Shown piece by piece: positions 24,766 through 39,566 of a stretch of DNA of 64,000 nt; the first letter of the stretch is position 1, and each line of letters opens with the position of its first letter. Location: positions 11,958,321 through 12,022,320 of the forward strand of contig NW_026262659.1 of the NCBI RefSeq assembly GCF_021869535.1, in the 5' to 3' direction. A model generated the notes under the pieces. It saw only the letters and a program-made list of their open reading frames with translations. It did no database searches and had not been told where the DNA came from. Both the position numbers and the translations under genes were made by a program. This DNA is from Mytilus californianus (taxonomy: Eukaryota; Mollusca; Bivalvia; Mytilida; Mytilidae).

Positions 24766-26511
24766 TGTAAAGTGTTTTTTTTACAGATTTAGTGAAATAT
24801 TTGTGATGGACTACAGATTTTATGTACATAGCTCTTCACATTTCACATACATCAAACAGGCCATTTAACCAGGGACATAAATACAAATATTCTGCACATT
24901 TTTTCTGTGATAATCTACTTTTCTCTAGATTCCGAGTTCACAAATGGTTAATTAAATTTGATTTAAGCATAGAAACACAAATATCAGGAACATAAAAAGC
25001 TGTCAGATAGAAAGTCAGCATGGCTCTTAGGCATAAAATGGAAACTGCTTTAAAATGCTTATTTTAGCCGTATAATGCCAAAATGCTTATTTTAACAGAA
25101 TTTCTGTCAAACAAAGATGTAAATCCTTTACTTTTATTGAGTTTGACAAATCGAAACCAGCAAACCATTCAGGAAAGTTGCCAAAGTACAGAATCTACAT
25201 TTACGGAATTCATCTCTTAGGCCCGAGAACACAGTTATTTCGTAGTGCATTTCTTTTAGACAGTAAATTCAAATTAAAAAAATCGCACCTGCTCTATCTC
25301 AAAAAGATTTTTACAGTGTAGTGTACTACTATTGATACAAATAATATCAAAATTATAGAAACTTCTACCAGCTCTAACTCAAAATATTGACAATTCTGTG
25401 TTAAGGGGGGCTAAAATTCAGTTTGACAGCTTCAGACATTCTAATTTTTGACCTTTTTTAACTGGACCAAATCACTACTTAACATAAAGATTCAGCACCC
25501 AAATTTTTTTAACATGTAATTTCATCCCCTTACTTAATATTTCATGCATAAAATATCAAGAAATAAATTGGGAAAGTGTATCAAAAAAAAATGCAAGTTA
25601 TACACTGTTCACACTAGGGACTATATTTGTAGACAACGAAAACCAAAGGACGATAACTGTGTCCTTGGACCTAATAGGATAGAAAGACTTGACCAATTTT
25701 AATAAAACTTTGCATGACCTAAGCTTAGGCAATTATAAGATAGTTGGCCAAGTTTCATGGCCATAGGATATATATTATAGAAACTAGGGCCATTTTAATA
25801 TTGAAATTTGGATGTTTATTTTTGACGTTTAAATCCAATATTTTCAACTGTCAAGATTTTGGCCTAAAAAATTTAAATATTGCAAAAATTTGCTTTTTAA
25901 ATACTCTTGAATTTAATATAATAAGTATTTAAAGCAACGGAACACTCATTTGATTTATCAGATTTATTTCAGTTATTCAAAAGTCAAATTTATATGAGCC
26001 TGTGCCTGAAAATAGAGATTTTCGAATTAAGGGAAGCCTTACATAAACATGCATTTTTTTCAACCAATTTGAAGTTTTTGAAGTTTTTTAACCATACATT
26101 ATTCTTCCATATATATTAAATGTACTTTAAATGTAAAGAAAAGTTACAAAAAGCATACCACATGAGTATAAAATGGTCTTAGGCCATGTAAGACTGAGAA
26201 TTATTTAGAGTCGATTTAGGCCGTAGCCCATATTTACATATAAAAATGCACACAGAGGCTATAAGAAATTGAAATTTGTTACTTTTTGCTCATTTCTATG
26301 CTAAGATGTCATGATACAAGAAGTCTAATTGCAAAAGGACTCTTGAATTCAACTTTTTTTTGCAGACAGTATGGTTTGATGACCAGTTTTTCACTTTTCA
26401 ATGGAAAACTTGCATGTAGTTTTAGTCTCATTTGGCATATATTTGAACCACTTACTATCCTAAAGAAGAAAATTATGGTAGCATATGAAATGAATAGGGT
26501 GTACTGATCAT
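24766..26511. repeat. Unit 16, long (1,746 bp)
   Basis: Standard unit. Module at 25220-25671. Counterpart of unit 35. Confidence 0.95.
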
Positions 26512-27800
26512 TGTAAAGTGTTTTTTTTACAGATTTAGTGAAATATTTGTGATGGACTACAGATTTTATGTACATAGCTCTTCACATTTCACATACATCA
26601 AACAGGCCATTTAACCAGGGACATAAATACAAATATTCTGCACATTTTTTCTGTGATAATCTACTTTTCTCTAGATTCCGAGTTCACAAATGGTTAATTA
26701 AATTTGATTTAAGCATAGAAACACAAATATCAGGAACATAAAAAGCTGTCAGATAGAAAGTCAGCATGGCTCTTAGGCATAAAATGGAAACTGCTTTAAA
26801 ATGCTTATTTTAGCCGTATAATGCCAAAATGCTTATTTTAACAGAATTTCTGTCAAACAAAGATGTAAATCCTTTACTTTTATTGAGTTTGACAAATCGA
26901 AACCAGCAAACCATTCAGGAAAGTTGCCAAAGTACAGAATCTACATTTACGGAATTCATCTAATAGGATAGAAAGACTTGACCAATTTTAATAAAACTTT
27001 GCATGACCTAAGCTTAGGCAATTATAAGATAGTTGGCCAAGTTTCATGGCCATAGGATATATATTATAGAAACTAGGGCCATTTTAATATTGAAATTTGG
27101 ATGTTTATTTTTGACGTTTAAATCCAATATTTTCAACTGTCAAGATTTTGGCCTAAAAAATTTAAATATTGCAAAAATTTGCTTTTTAAATACTCTTGAA
27201 TTTAATATAATAAGTATTTAAAGCAACGGAACACTCATTTGATTTATCAGATTTATTTCAGTTATTCAAAAGTCAAATTTATATGAGCCTGTGCCTGAAA
27301 ATAGAGATTTTCGAATTAAGGGAAGCCTTACATAAACATGCATTTTTTTCAACCAATTTGAAGTTTTTGAAGTTTTTTAACCATACATTATTCTTCCATA
27401 TATATTAAATGTACTTTAAATGTAAAGAAAAGTTACAAAAAGCATACCACATGAGTATAAAATGGTCTTAGGCCATGTAAGACTGAGAATTATTTAGAGT
27501 CGATTTAGGCCGTAGCCCATATTTACATATAAAAATGCACACAGAGGCTATAAGAAATTGAAATTTGTTACTTTTTGCTCATTTCTATGCTAAGATGTCA
27601 TGATACAAGAAGTCTAATTGCAAAAGGACTCTTGAATTCAACTTTTTTTTGCAGACAGTATGGTTTGATGACCAGTTTTTCACTTTTCAATGGAAAACTT
27701 GCATGTAGTTTTAGTCTCATTTGGCATATATTTGAACCACTTACTATCCTAAAGAAGAAAATTATGGTAGCATATGAAATGAATAGGGTGTACTGATCAT
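26512..27800. repeat. Unit 17, short type A (1,289 bp)
   Basis: Module missing; junction at 26961/26962. Counterpart of unit 36. It lies next to another type A short unit, the only adjacent pair in the window. Confidence 0.95.
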
Positions 27801-29089
27801 TGTAAAGTGTTTTTTTTACAGATTTAGTGAAATATTTGTGATGGACTACAGATTTTATGTACATAGCTCTTCACATTTCACATACATCAAACAGGCCATT
27901 TAACCAGGGACATAAATACAAATATTCTGCACATTTTTTCTGTGATAATCTACTTTTCTCTAGATTCCGAGTTCACAAATGGTTAATTAAATTTGATTTA
28001 AGCATAGAAACACAAATATCAGGAACATAAAAAGCTGTCAGATAGAAAGTCAGCATGGCTCTTAGGCATAAAATGGAAACTGCTTTAAAATGCTTATTTT
28101 AGCCGTATAATGCCAAAATGCTTATTTTAACAGAATTTCTGTCAAACAAAGATGTAAATCCTTTACTTTTATTGAGTTTGACAAATCGAAACCAGCAAAC
28201 CATTCAGGAAAGTTGCCAAAGTACAGAATCTACATTTACGGAATTCATCTAATAGGATAGAAAGACTTGACCAATTTTAATAAAACTTTGCATGACCTAA
28301 GCTTAGGCAATTATAAGATAGTTGGCCAAGTTTCATGGCCATAGGATATATATTATAGAAACTAGGGCCATTTTAATATTGAAATTTGGATGTTTATTTT
28401 TGACGTTTAAATCCAATATTTTCAACTGTCAAGATTTTGGCCTAAAAAATTTAAATATTGCAAAAATTTGCTTTTTAAATACTCTTGAATTTAATATAAT
28501 AAGTATTTAAAGCAACGGAACACTCATTTGATTTATCAGATTTATTTCAGTTATTCAAAAGTCAAATTTATATGAGCCTGTGCCTGAAAATAGAGATTTT
28601 CGAATTAAGGGAAGCCTTACATAAACATGCATTTTTTTCAACCAATTTGAAGTTTTTGAAGTTTTTTAACCATACATTATTCTTCCATATATATTAAATG
28701 TACTTTAAATGTAAAGAAAAGTTACAAAAAGCATACCACATGAGTATAAAATGGTCTTAGGCCATGTAAGACTGAGAATTATTTAGAGTCGATTTAGGCC
28801 GTAGCCCATATTTACATATAAAAATGCACACAGAGGCTATAAGAAATTGAAATTTGTTACTTTTTGCTCATTTCTATGCTAAGATGTCATGATACAAGAA
28901 GTCTAATTGCAAAAGGACTCTTGAATTCAACTTTTTTTTGCAGACAGTATGGTTTGATGACCAGTTTTTCACTTTTCAATGGAAAACTTGCATGTAGTTT
29001 TAGTCTCATTTGGCATATATTTGAACCACTTACTATCCTAAAGAAGAAAATTATGGTAGCATATGAAATGAATAGGGTGTACTGATCAT
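27801..29089. repeat. Unit 18, short type A (1,289 bp)
   Basis: Module missing; junction at 28250/28251. No difference from unit 17 seen, so probably a recent tandem duplicate of it. Absent from copy 2 of the duplicated block. Confidence 0.95.
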
Positions 29090-30835
29090 TGTAAAGTGTT
29101 TTTTTTACAGATTTAGTGAAATATTTGTGATGGACTACAGATTTTATGTACATAGCTCTTCACATTTCACATACATCAAACAGGCCATTTAACCAGGGAC
29201 ATAAATACAAATATTCTGCACATTTTTTCTGTGATAATCTACTTTTCTCTAGATTCCGAGTTCACAAATGGTTAATTAAATTTGATTTAAGCATAGAAAC
29301 ACAAATATCAGGAACATAAAAAGCTGTCAGATAGAAAGTCAGCATGGCTCTTAGGCATAAAATGGAAACTGCTTTAAAATGCTTATTTTAGCCGTATAAT
29401 GCCAAAATGCTTATTTTAACAGAATTTCTGTCAAACAAAGATGTAAATCCTTTACTTTTATTGAGTTTGACAAATCGAAACCAGCAAACCATTCAGGAAA
29501 GTTGCCAAAGTACAGAATCTACATTTACGGAATTCATCTCTTAGGCCCGAGAACACAGTTATTTCGTAGTGCATTTCTTTTAGACAGTAAATTCAAATTA
29601 AAAAAATCGCACCTGCTCTATCTCAAAAAGATTTTTACAGTGTAGTGTACTACTATTGATACAAATAATATCAAAATTATAGAAACTTCTACCAGCTCTA
29701 ACTCAAAATATTGACAATTCTGTGTTAAGGGGGGCTAAAATTCAGTTTGACAGCTTCAGACATTCTAATTTTTGACCTTTTTTAACTGGACCAAATCACT
29801 ACTTAACATAAAGATTCAGCACCCAAATTTTTTTAACATGTAATTTCATCCCCTTACTTAATATTTCATGCATAAAATATCAAGAAATAAATTGGGAAAG
29901 TGTATCAAAAAAAAATGCAAGTTATACACTGTTCACACTAGGGACTATATTTGTAGACAACGAAAACCAAAGGACGATAACTGTGTCCTTGGACCTAATA
30001 GGATAGAAAGACTTGACCAATTTTAATAAAACTTTGCATGACCTAAGCTTAGGCAATTATAAGATAGTTGGCCAAGTTTCATGGCCATAGGATATATATT
30101 ATAGAAACTAGGGCCATTTTAATATTGAAATTTGGATGTTTATTTTTGACGTTTAAATCCAATATTTTCAACTGTCAAGATTTTGGCCTAAAAAATTTAA
30201 ATATTGCAAAAATTTGCTTTTTAAATACTCTTGAATTTAATATAATAAGTATTTAAAGCAACGGAACACTCATTTGATTTATCAGATTTATTTCAGTTAT
30301 TCAAAAGTCAAATTTATATGAGCCTGTGCCTGAAAATAGAGATTTTCGAATTAAGGGAAGCCTTACATAAACATGCATTTTTTTCAACCAATTTGAAGTT
30401 TTTGAAGTTTTTTAACCATACATTATTCTTCCATATATATTAAATGTACTTTAAATGTAAAGAAAAGTTACAAAAAGCATACCACATGAGTATAAAATGG
30501 TCTTAGGCCATGTAAGACTGAGAATTATTTAGAGTCGATTTAGGCCGTAGCCCATATTTACATATAAAAATGCACACAGAGGCTATAAGAAATTGAAATT
30601 TGTTACTTTTTGCTCATTTCTATGCTAAGATGTCATGATACAAGAAGTCTAATTGCAAAAGGACTCTTGAATTCAACTTTTTTTTGCAGACAGTATGGTT
30701 TGATGACCAGTTTTTCACTTTTCAATGGAAAACTTGCATGTAGTTTTAGTCTCATTTGGCATATATTTGAACCACTTACTATCCTAAAGAAGAAAATTAT
30801 GGTAGCATATGAAATGAATAGGGTGTACTGATCAT
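29090..30835. repeat. Unit 19, long (1,746 bp)
   Basis: Standard unit; starts the run of 13 consecutive long units. Module at 29544-29995. Confidence 0.95.
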
Positions 30836-32581
30836 TGTAAAGTGTTTTTTTTACAGATTTAGTGAAATATTTGTGATGGACTACAGATTTTATGTACATA
30901 GCTCTTCACATTTCACATACATCAAACAGGCCATTTAACCAGGGACATAAATACAAATATTCTGCACATTTTTTCTGTGATAATCTACTTTTCTCTAGAT
31001 TCCGAGTTCACAAATGGTTAATTAAATTTGATTTAAGCATAGAAACACAAATATCAGGAACATAAAAAGCTGTCAGATAGAAAGTCAGCATGGCTCTTAG
31101 GCATAAAATGGAAACTGCTTTAAAATGCTTATTTTAGCCGTATAATGCCAAAATGCTTATTTTAACAGAATTTCTGTCAAACAAAGATGTAAATCCTTTA
31201 CTTTTATTGAGTTTGACAAATCGAAACCAGCAAACCATTCAGGAAAGTTGCCAAAGTACAGAATCTACATTTACGGAATTCATCTCTTAGGCCCGAGAAC
31301 ACAGTTATTTCGTAGTGCATTTCTTTTAGACAGTAAATTCAAATTAAAAAAATCGCACCTGCTCTATCTCAAAAAGATTTTTACAGTGTAGTGTACTACT
31401 ATTGATACAAATAATATCAAAATTATAGAAACTTCTACCAGCTCTAACTCAAAATATTGACAATTCTGTGTTAAGGGGGGCTAAAATTCAGTTTGACAGC
31501 TTCAGACATTCTAATTTTTGACCTTTTTTAACTGGACCAAATCACTACTTAACATAAAGATTCAGCACCCAAATTTTTTTAACATGTAATTTCATCCCCT
31601 TACTTAATATTTCATGCATAAAATATCAAGAAATAAATTGGGAAAGTGTATCAAAAAAAAATGCAAGTTATACACTGTTCACACTAGGGACTATATTTGT
31701 AGACAACGAAAACCAAAGGACGATAACTGTGTCCTTGGACCTAATAGGATAGAAAGACTTGACCAATTTTAATAAAACTTTGCATGACCTAAGCTTAGGC
31801 AATTATAAGATAGTTGGCCAAGTTTCATGGCCATAGGATATATATTATAGAAACTAGGGCCATTTTAATATTGAAATTTGGATGTTTATTTTTGACGTTT
31901 AAATCCAATATTTTCAACTGTCAAGATTTTGGCCTAAAAAATTTAAATATTGCAAAAATTTGCTTTTTAAATACTCTTGAATTTAATATAATAAGTATTT
32001 AAAGCAACGGAACACTCATTTGATTTATCAGATTTATTTCAGTTATTCAAAAGTCAAATTTATATGAGCCTGTGCCTGAAAATAGAGATTTTCGAATTAA
32101 GGGAAGCCTTACATAAACATGCATTTTTTTCAACCAATTTGAAGTTTTTGAAGTTTTTTAACCATACATTATTCTTCCATATATATTAAATGTACTTTAA
32201 ATGTAAAGAAAAGTTACAAAAAGCATACCACATGAGTATAAAATGGTCTTAGGCCATGTAAGACTGAGAATTATTTAGAGTCGATTTAGGCCGTAGCCCA
32301 TATTTACATATAAAAATGCACACAGAGGCTATAAGAAATTGAAATTTGTTACTTTTTGCTCATTTCTATGCTAAGATGTCATGATACAAGAAGTCTAATT
32401 GCAAAAGGACTCTTGAATTCAACTTTTTTTTGCAGACAGTATGGTTTGATGACCAGTTTTTCACTTTTCAATGGAAAACTTGCATGTAGTTTTAGTCTCA
32501 TTTGGCATATATTTGAACCACTTACTATCCTAAAGAAGAAAATTATGGTAGCATATGAAATGAATAGGGTGTACTGATCAT
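30836..32581. repeat. Unit 20, long (1,746 bp)
   Basis: Standard unit. Module at 31290-31741. Confidence 0.95.
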
Positions 32582-34327
32582 TGTAAAGTGTTTTTTTTAC
32601 AGATTTAGTGAAATATTTGTGATGGACTACAGATTTTATGTACATAGCTCTTCACATTTCACATACATCAAACAGGCCATTTAACCAGGGACATAAATAC
32701 AAATATTCTGCACATTTTTTCTGTGATAATCTACTTTTCTCTAGATTCCGAGTTCACAAATGGTTAATTAAATTTGATTTAAGCATAGAAACACAAATAT
32801 CAGGAACATAAAAAGCTGTCAGATAGAAAGTCAGCATGGCTCTTAGGCATAAAATGGAAACTGCTTTAAAATGCTTATTTTAGCCGTATAATGCCAAAAT
32901 GCTTATTTTAACAGAATTTCTGTCAAACAAAGATGTAAATCCTTTACTTTTATTGAGTTTGACAAATCGAAACCAGCAAACCATTCAGGAAAGTTGCCAA
33001 AGTACAGAATCTACATTTACGGAATTCATCTCTTAGGCCCGAGAACACAGTTATTTCGTAGTGCATTTCTTTTAGACAGTAAATTCAAATTAAAAAAATC
33101 GCACCTGCTCTATCTCAAAAAGATTTTTACAGTGTAGTGTACTACTATTGATACAAATAATATCAAAATTATAGAAACTTCTACCAGCTCTAACTCAAAA
33201 TATTGACAATTCTGTGTTAAGGGGGGCTAAAATTCAGTTTGACAGCTTCAGACATTCTAATTTTTGACCTTTTTTAACTGGACCAAATCACTACTTAACA
33301 TAAAGATTCAGCACCCAAATTTTTTTAACATGTAATTTCATCCCCTTACTTAATATTTCATGCATAAAATATCAAGAAATAAATTGGGAAAGTGTATCAA
33401 AAAAAAATGCAAGTTATACACTGTTCACACTAGGGACTATATTTGTAGACAACGAAAACCAAAGGACGATAACTGTGTCCTTGGACCTAATAGGATAGAA
33501 AGACTTGACCAATTTTAATAAAACTTTGCATGACCTAAGCTTAGGCAATTATAAGATAGTTGGCCAAGTTTCATGGCCATAGGATATATATTATAGAAAC
33601 TAGGGCCATTTTGATATTGAAATTTGGATGTTTATTTTTGACGTTTAAATCCAATATTTTCAACTGTCAAGATTTTGGCCTAAAAAATTTAAATATTGCA
33701 AAAATTTGCTTTTTAAATACTCTTGAATTTAATATAATAAGTATTTAAAGCAACGGAACACTCATTTGATTTATCAGATTTATTTCAGTTATTCAAAAGT
33801 CAAATTTATATGAGCCTGTGCCTGAAAATAGAGATTTTCGAATTAAGGGAAGCCTTACATAAACATGCATTTTTTTCAACCAATTTGAAGTTTTTGAAGT
33901 TTTTTAACCATACATTATTCTTCCATATATATTAAATGTACTTTAAATGTAAAGAAAAGTTACAAAAAGCATACCACATGAGTATAAAATGGTCTTAGGC
34001 CATGTAAGACTGAGAATTATTTAGAGTCGATTTAGGCCGTAGCCCATATTTACATATAAAAATGCACACAGAGGCTATAAGAAATTGAAATTTGTTACTT
34101 TTTGCTCATTTCTATGCTAAGATGTCATGATACAAGAAGTCTAATTGCAAAAGGACTCTTGAATTCAACTTTTTTTTGCAGACAGTATGGTTTGATGACC
34201 AGTTTTTCACTTTTCAATGGAAAACTTGCATGTAGTTTTAGTCTCATTTGGCATATATTTGAACCACTTACTATCCTAAAGAAGAAAATTATGGTAGCAT
34301 ATGAAATGAATAGGGTGTACTGATCAT
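32582..34327. repeat. Unit 21, long (1,746 bp)
   Basis: Module at 33036-33487. G for A at 33613, shared only with the next unit. Confidence 0.95.
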
Positions 34328-36073
34328 TGTAAAGTGTTTTTTTTACAGATTTAGTGAAATATTTGTGATGGACTACAGATTTTATGTACATAGCTCTTCA
34401 CATTTCACATACATCAAACAGGCCATTTAACCAGGGACATAAATACAAATATTCTGCACATTTTTTCTGTGATAATCTACTTTTCTCTAGATTCCGAGTT
34501 CACAAATGGTTAATTAAATTTGATTTAAGCATAGAAACACAAATATCAGGAACATAAAAAGCTGTCAGATAGAAAGTCAGCATGGCTCTTAGGCATAAAA
34601 TGGAAACTGCTTTAAAATGCTTATTTTAGCCGTATAATGCCAAAATGCTTATTTTAACAGAATTTCTGTCAAACAAAGATGTAAATCCTTTACTTTTATT
34701 GAGTTTGACAAATCGAAACCAGCAAACCATTCAGGAAAGTTGCCAAAGTACAGAATCTACATTTACGGAATTCATCTCTTAGGCCCGAGAACACAGTTAT
34801 TTCGTAGTGCATTTCTTTTAGACAGTAAATTCAAATTAAAAAAATCGCACCTGCTCTATCTCAAAAAGATTTTTACAGTGTAGTGTACTACTATTGATAC
34901 AAATAATATCAAAATTATAGAAACTTCTACCAGCTCTAACTCAAAATATTGACAATTCTGTGTTAAGGGGGGCTAAAATTCAGTTTGACAGCTTCAGACA
35001 TTCTAATTTTTGACCTTTTTTAACTGGACCAAATCACTACTTAACATAAAGATTCAGCACCCAAATTTTTTTAACATGTAATTTCATCCCCTTACTTAAT
35101 ATTTCATGCATAAAATATCAAGAAATAAATTGGGAAAGTGTATCAAAAAAAAATGCAAGTTATACACTGTTCACACTAGGGACTATATTTGTAGACAACG
35201 AAAACCAAAGGACGATAACTGTGTCCTTGGACCTAATAGGATAGAAAGACTTGACCAATTTTAATAAAACTTTGCATGACCTAAGCTTAGGCAATTATAA
35301 GATAGTTGGCCAAGTTTCATGGCCATAGGATATATATTATAGAAACTAGGGCCATTTTGATATTGAAATTTGGATGTTTATTTTTGACGTTTAAATCCAA
35401 TATTTTCAACTGTCAAGATTTTGGCCTAAAAAATTTAAATATTGCAAAAATTTGCTTTTTAAATACTCTTGAATTTAATATAATAAGTATTTAAAGCAAC
35501 GGAACACTCATTTGATTTATCAGATTTATTTCAGTTATTCAAAAGTCAAATTTATATGAGCCTGTGCCTGAAAATAGAGATTTTCGAATTAAGGGAAGCC
35601 TTACATAAACATGCATTTTTTTCAACCAATTTGAAGTTTTTGAAGTTTTTTAACCATACATTATTCTTCCATATATATTAAATGTACTTTAAATGTAAAG
35701 AAAAGTTACAAAAAGCATACCACATGAGTATAAAATGGTCTTAGGCCATGTAAGACTGAGAATTATTTAGAGTCGATTTAGGCCGTAGCCCATATTTACA
35801 TATAAAAATGCACACAGAGGCTATAAGAAATTGAAATTTGTTACTTTTTGCTCATTTCTATGCTAAGATGTCATGATACAAGAAGTCTAATTGCAAAAGG
35901 ACTCTTGAATTCAACTTTTTTTTGCAGACAGTATGGTTTGATGACCAGTTTTTCACTTTTCAATGGAAAACTTGCATGTAGTTTTAGTCTCATTTGGCAT
36001 ATATTTGAACCACTTACTATCCTAAAGAAGAAAATTATGGTAGCAAATGAAATGAATAGGGTGTACTGATCAT
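34328..36073. repeat. Unit 22, long (1,746 bp)
   Basis: Module at 34782-35233. G for A at 35359 (shared with unit 21); private A for T at 36046. Confidence 0.95.
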
Positions 36074-37820
36074 TGTAAAGTGTTTTTTTTACAGATTTAG
36101 TGAAATATTTGTGATGGACTACAGATTTTATGTACATAGCTCTTCACATTTCACATACATCAAACAGGCCATTTAACCAGGGACATAAATACAAATATTC
36201 TGCACATTTTTTCTGTGATAATCTACTTTTCTCTAGATTCCGAGTTCACAAATGGTTAATTAAATTTGATTTAAGCATAGAAACACAAATATCAGGAACA
36301 TAAAAAGCTGTCAGATAGAAAGTCAGCATGGCTCTTAGGCATAAAATGGAAACTGCTTTAAAATGCTTATTTTAGCCGTATAATGCCAAAATGCTTATTT
36401 TAACAGAATTTCTGTCAAACAAAGATGTAAATCCTTTACTTTTATTGAGTTTGACAAATCGAAACCAGCAAACCATTCAGGAAAGTTGCCAAAGTACAGA
36501 ATCTACATTTACGGAATTCATCTCTTAGGCCCGAGAACACAGTTATTTCGTAGTGCATTTCTTTTAGACAGTAAATTCAAATTAAAAAAAATCGCACCTG
36601 CTCTATCTCAAAAAGATTTTTACAGTGTAGTGTACTACTATTGATACAAATAATATCAAAATTATAGAAACTTCTACCAGCTCTAACTCAAAATATTGAC
36701 AATTCTGTGTTAAGGGGGGCTAAAATTCAGTTTGACAGCTTCAGACATTCTAATTTTTGACCTTTTTTAACTGGACCAAATCACTACTTAACATAAAGAT
36801 TCAGCACCCAAATTTTTTTAACATGTAATTTCATCCCCTTACTTAATATTTCATGCATAAAATATCAAGAAATAAATTGGGAAAGTGTATCAAAAAAAAA
36901 TGCAAGTTATACACTGTTCACACTAGGGACTATATTTGTAGACAACGAAAACCAAAGGACGATAACTGTGTCCTTGGACCTAATAGGATAGAAAGACTTG
37001 ACCAATTTTAATAAAACTTTGCATGACCTAAGCTTAGGCAATTATAAGATAGTTGGCCAAGTTTCATGGCCATAGGATATATATCATAGAAACTAGGGCC
37101 ATTTTAATATTGAAATTTGGATGTTTATTTTTGACGTTTAAATCCAATATTTTCAACTGTCAAGATTTTGGCCTAAAAAATTTAAATATTGCAAAAATTT
37201 GCTTTTTAAATACTCTTGAATTTAATATAATAAGTATTTAAAGCAACGGAACACTCATTTGATTTATCAGATTTATTTCAGTTATTCAAAAGTCAAATTT
37301 ATATGAGCCTGTGCCTGAAAATAGAGATTTTCGAATTAAGGGAAGCCTTACATAAACATGCATTTTTTTCAACCAATTTGAAGTTTTTGAAGTTTTTTAA
37401 CCATACATTATTCTTCCATATATATTAAATGTACTTTAAATGTAAAGAAAAGTTACAAAAAGCATACCACATGAGTATAAAATGGTCTTAGGCCATGTAA
37501 GACTGAGAATTATTTAGAGTCGATTTAGGCCGTAGCCCATATTTACATATAAAAATGCACACAGAGGCTATAAGAAATTGAAATTTGTTACTTTTTGCTC
37601 ATTTCTATGCTAAGATGTCATGATACAAGAAGTCTAATTGCAAAAGGACTCTTGAATTCAACTTTTTTTTGCAGACAGTATGGTTTGATGACCAGTTTTT
37701 CACTTTTCAATGGAAAACTTGCATGTAGTTTTAGTCTCATTTGGCATATATTTGAACCACTTACTATCCTAAAGAAGAAAATTATGGTAGCATATGAAAT
37801 GAATAGGGTGTACTGATCAT
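36074..37820. repeat. Unit 23, long with A8 run (1,747 bp)
   Basis: Module at 36528-36980, one base longer because the A7 run near 36584 is eight. Private C for T at 37085. Confidence 0.95.
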
Positions 37821-39566
37821 TGTAAAGTGTTTTTTTTACAGATTTAGTGAAATATTTGTGATGGACTACAGATTTTATGTACATAGCTCTTCACATTTCA
37901 CATACATCAAACAGGCCATTTAACCAGGGACATAAATACAAATATTCTGCACATTTTTTCTGTGATAATCTACTTTTCTCTAGATTCCGAGTTCACAAAT
38001 GGTTAATTAAATTTGATTTAAGCATAGAAACACAAATATCAGGAACATAAAAAGCTGTCAGATAGAAAGTCAGCATGGCTCTTAGGCATAAAATGGAAAC
38101 TGCTTTAAAATGCTTATTTTAGCCGTATAATGCCAAAATGCTTATTTTAACAGAATTTCTGTCAAACAAAGATGTAAATCCTTTACTTTTATTGAGTTTG
38201 ACAAATCGAAACCAGCAAACCATTCAGGAAAGTTGCCAAAGTACAGAATCTACATTTACGGAATTCATCTCTTAGGCCCGAGAACACAGTTATTTCGTAG
38301 TGCATTTCTTTTAGACAGTAAATTCAAATTAAAAAAATCGCACCTGCTCTATCTCAAAAAGATTTTTACAGTGTAGTGTACTACTATTGATACAAATAAT
38401 ATCAAAATTATAGAAACTTCTACCAGCTCTAACTCAAAATATTGACAATTCTGTGTTAAGGGGGGCTAAAATTCAGTTTGACAGCTTCAGACATTCTAAT
38501 TTTTGACCTTTTTTAACTGGACCAAATCACTACTTAACATAAAGATTCAGCACCCAAATTTTTTTAACATGTAATTTCATCCCCTTACTTAATATTTCAT
38601 GCATAAAATATCAAGAAATAAATTGGGAAAGTGTATCAAAAAAAAATGCAAGTTATACACTGTTCACACTAGGGACTATATTTGTAGACAACGAAAACCA
38701 AAGGACGATAACTGTGTCCTTGGACCTAATAGGATAGAAAGACTTGACCAATTTTAATAAAACTTTGCATGACCTAAGCTTAGGCAATTATAAGATAGTT
38801 GGCCAAGTTTCATGGCCATAGGATATATATTATAGAAACTAGGGCCATTTTAATATTGAAATTTGGATGTTTATTTTTGACGTTTAAATCCAATATTTTC
38901 AACTGTCAAGATTTTGGCCTAAAAAATTTAAATATTGCAAAAATTTGCTTTTTAAATACTCTTGAATTTAATATAATAAGTATTTAAAGCAACGGAACAC
39001 TCATTTGATTTATCAGATTTATTTCAGTTATTCAAAAGTCAAATTTATATGAGCCTGTGCCTGAAAATAGAGATTTTCGAATTAAGGGAAGCCTTACATA
39101 AACATGCATTTTTTTCAACCAATTTGAAGTTTTTGAAGTTTTTTAACCATACATTATTCTTCCATATATATTAAATGTACTTTAAATGTAAAGAAAAGTT
39201 ACAAAAAGCATACCACATGAGTATAAAATGGTCTTAGGCCATGTAAGACTGAGAATTATTTAGAGTCGATTTAGGCCGTAGCCCATATTTACATATAAAA
39301 ATGCACACAGAGGCTATAAGAAATTGAAATTTGTTACTTTTTGCTCATTTCTATGCTAAGATGTCATGATACAAGAAGTCTAATTGCAAAAGGACTCTTG
39401 AATTCAACTTTTTTTTGCAGACAGTATGGTTTGATGACCAGTTTTTCACTTTTCAATGGAAAACTTGCATGTAGTTTTAGTCTCATTTGGCATATATTTG
39501 AACCACTTACTATCCTAAAGAAGAAAATTATGGTAGCATATGAAATGAATAGGGTGTACTGATCAT
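37821..39566. repeat. Unit 24, long (1,746 bp)
   Basis: Standard unit. Module at 38275-38726. Confidence 0.95.

Larger units (their letters stand above)
13921..28250. repeat. Duplicated multi-unit block, copy 1 (units 9-17)
   Basis: The block shares rare variants with copy 2: the B-type deletion junction (20435-20440), G at 20637, A at 24728, and the A-type short unit 17 (junction 26962). All four map to copy 2 at the same +31,804 bp. A further shared variant (A at 13921 and 47003) is offset by 33,082 bp. That is explained by the extra 1,289-bp unit 10 and an 11-bp deletion present only in this copy. The firm core is about 20.4-27.0 kb; the outer limits are approximate. A change seen only in this copy is A at 23350. 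Confidence 0.75.
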
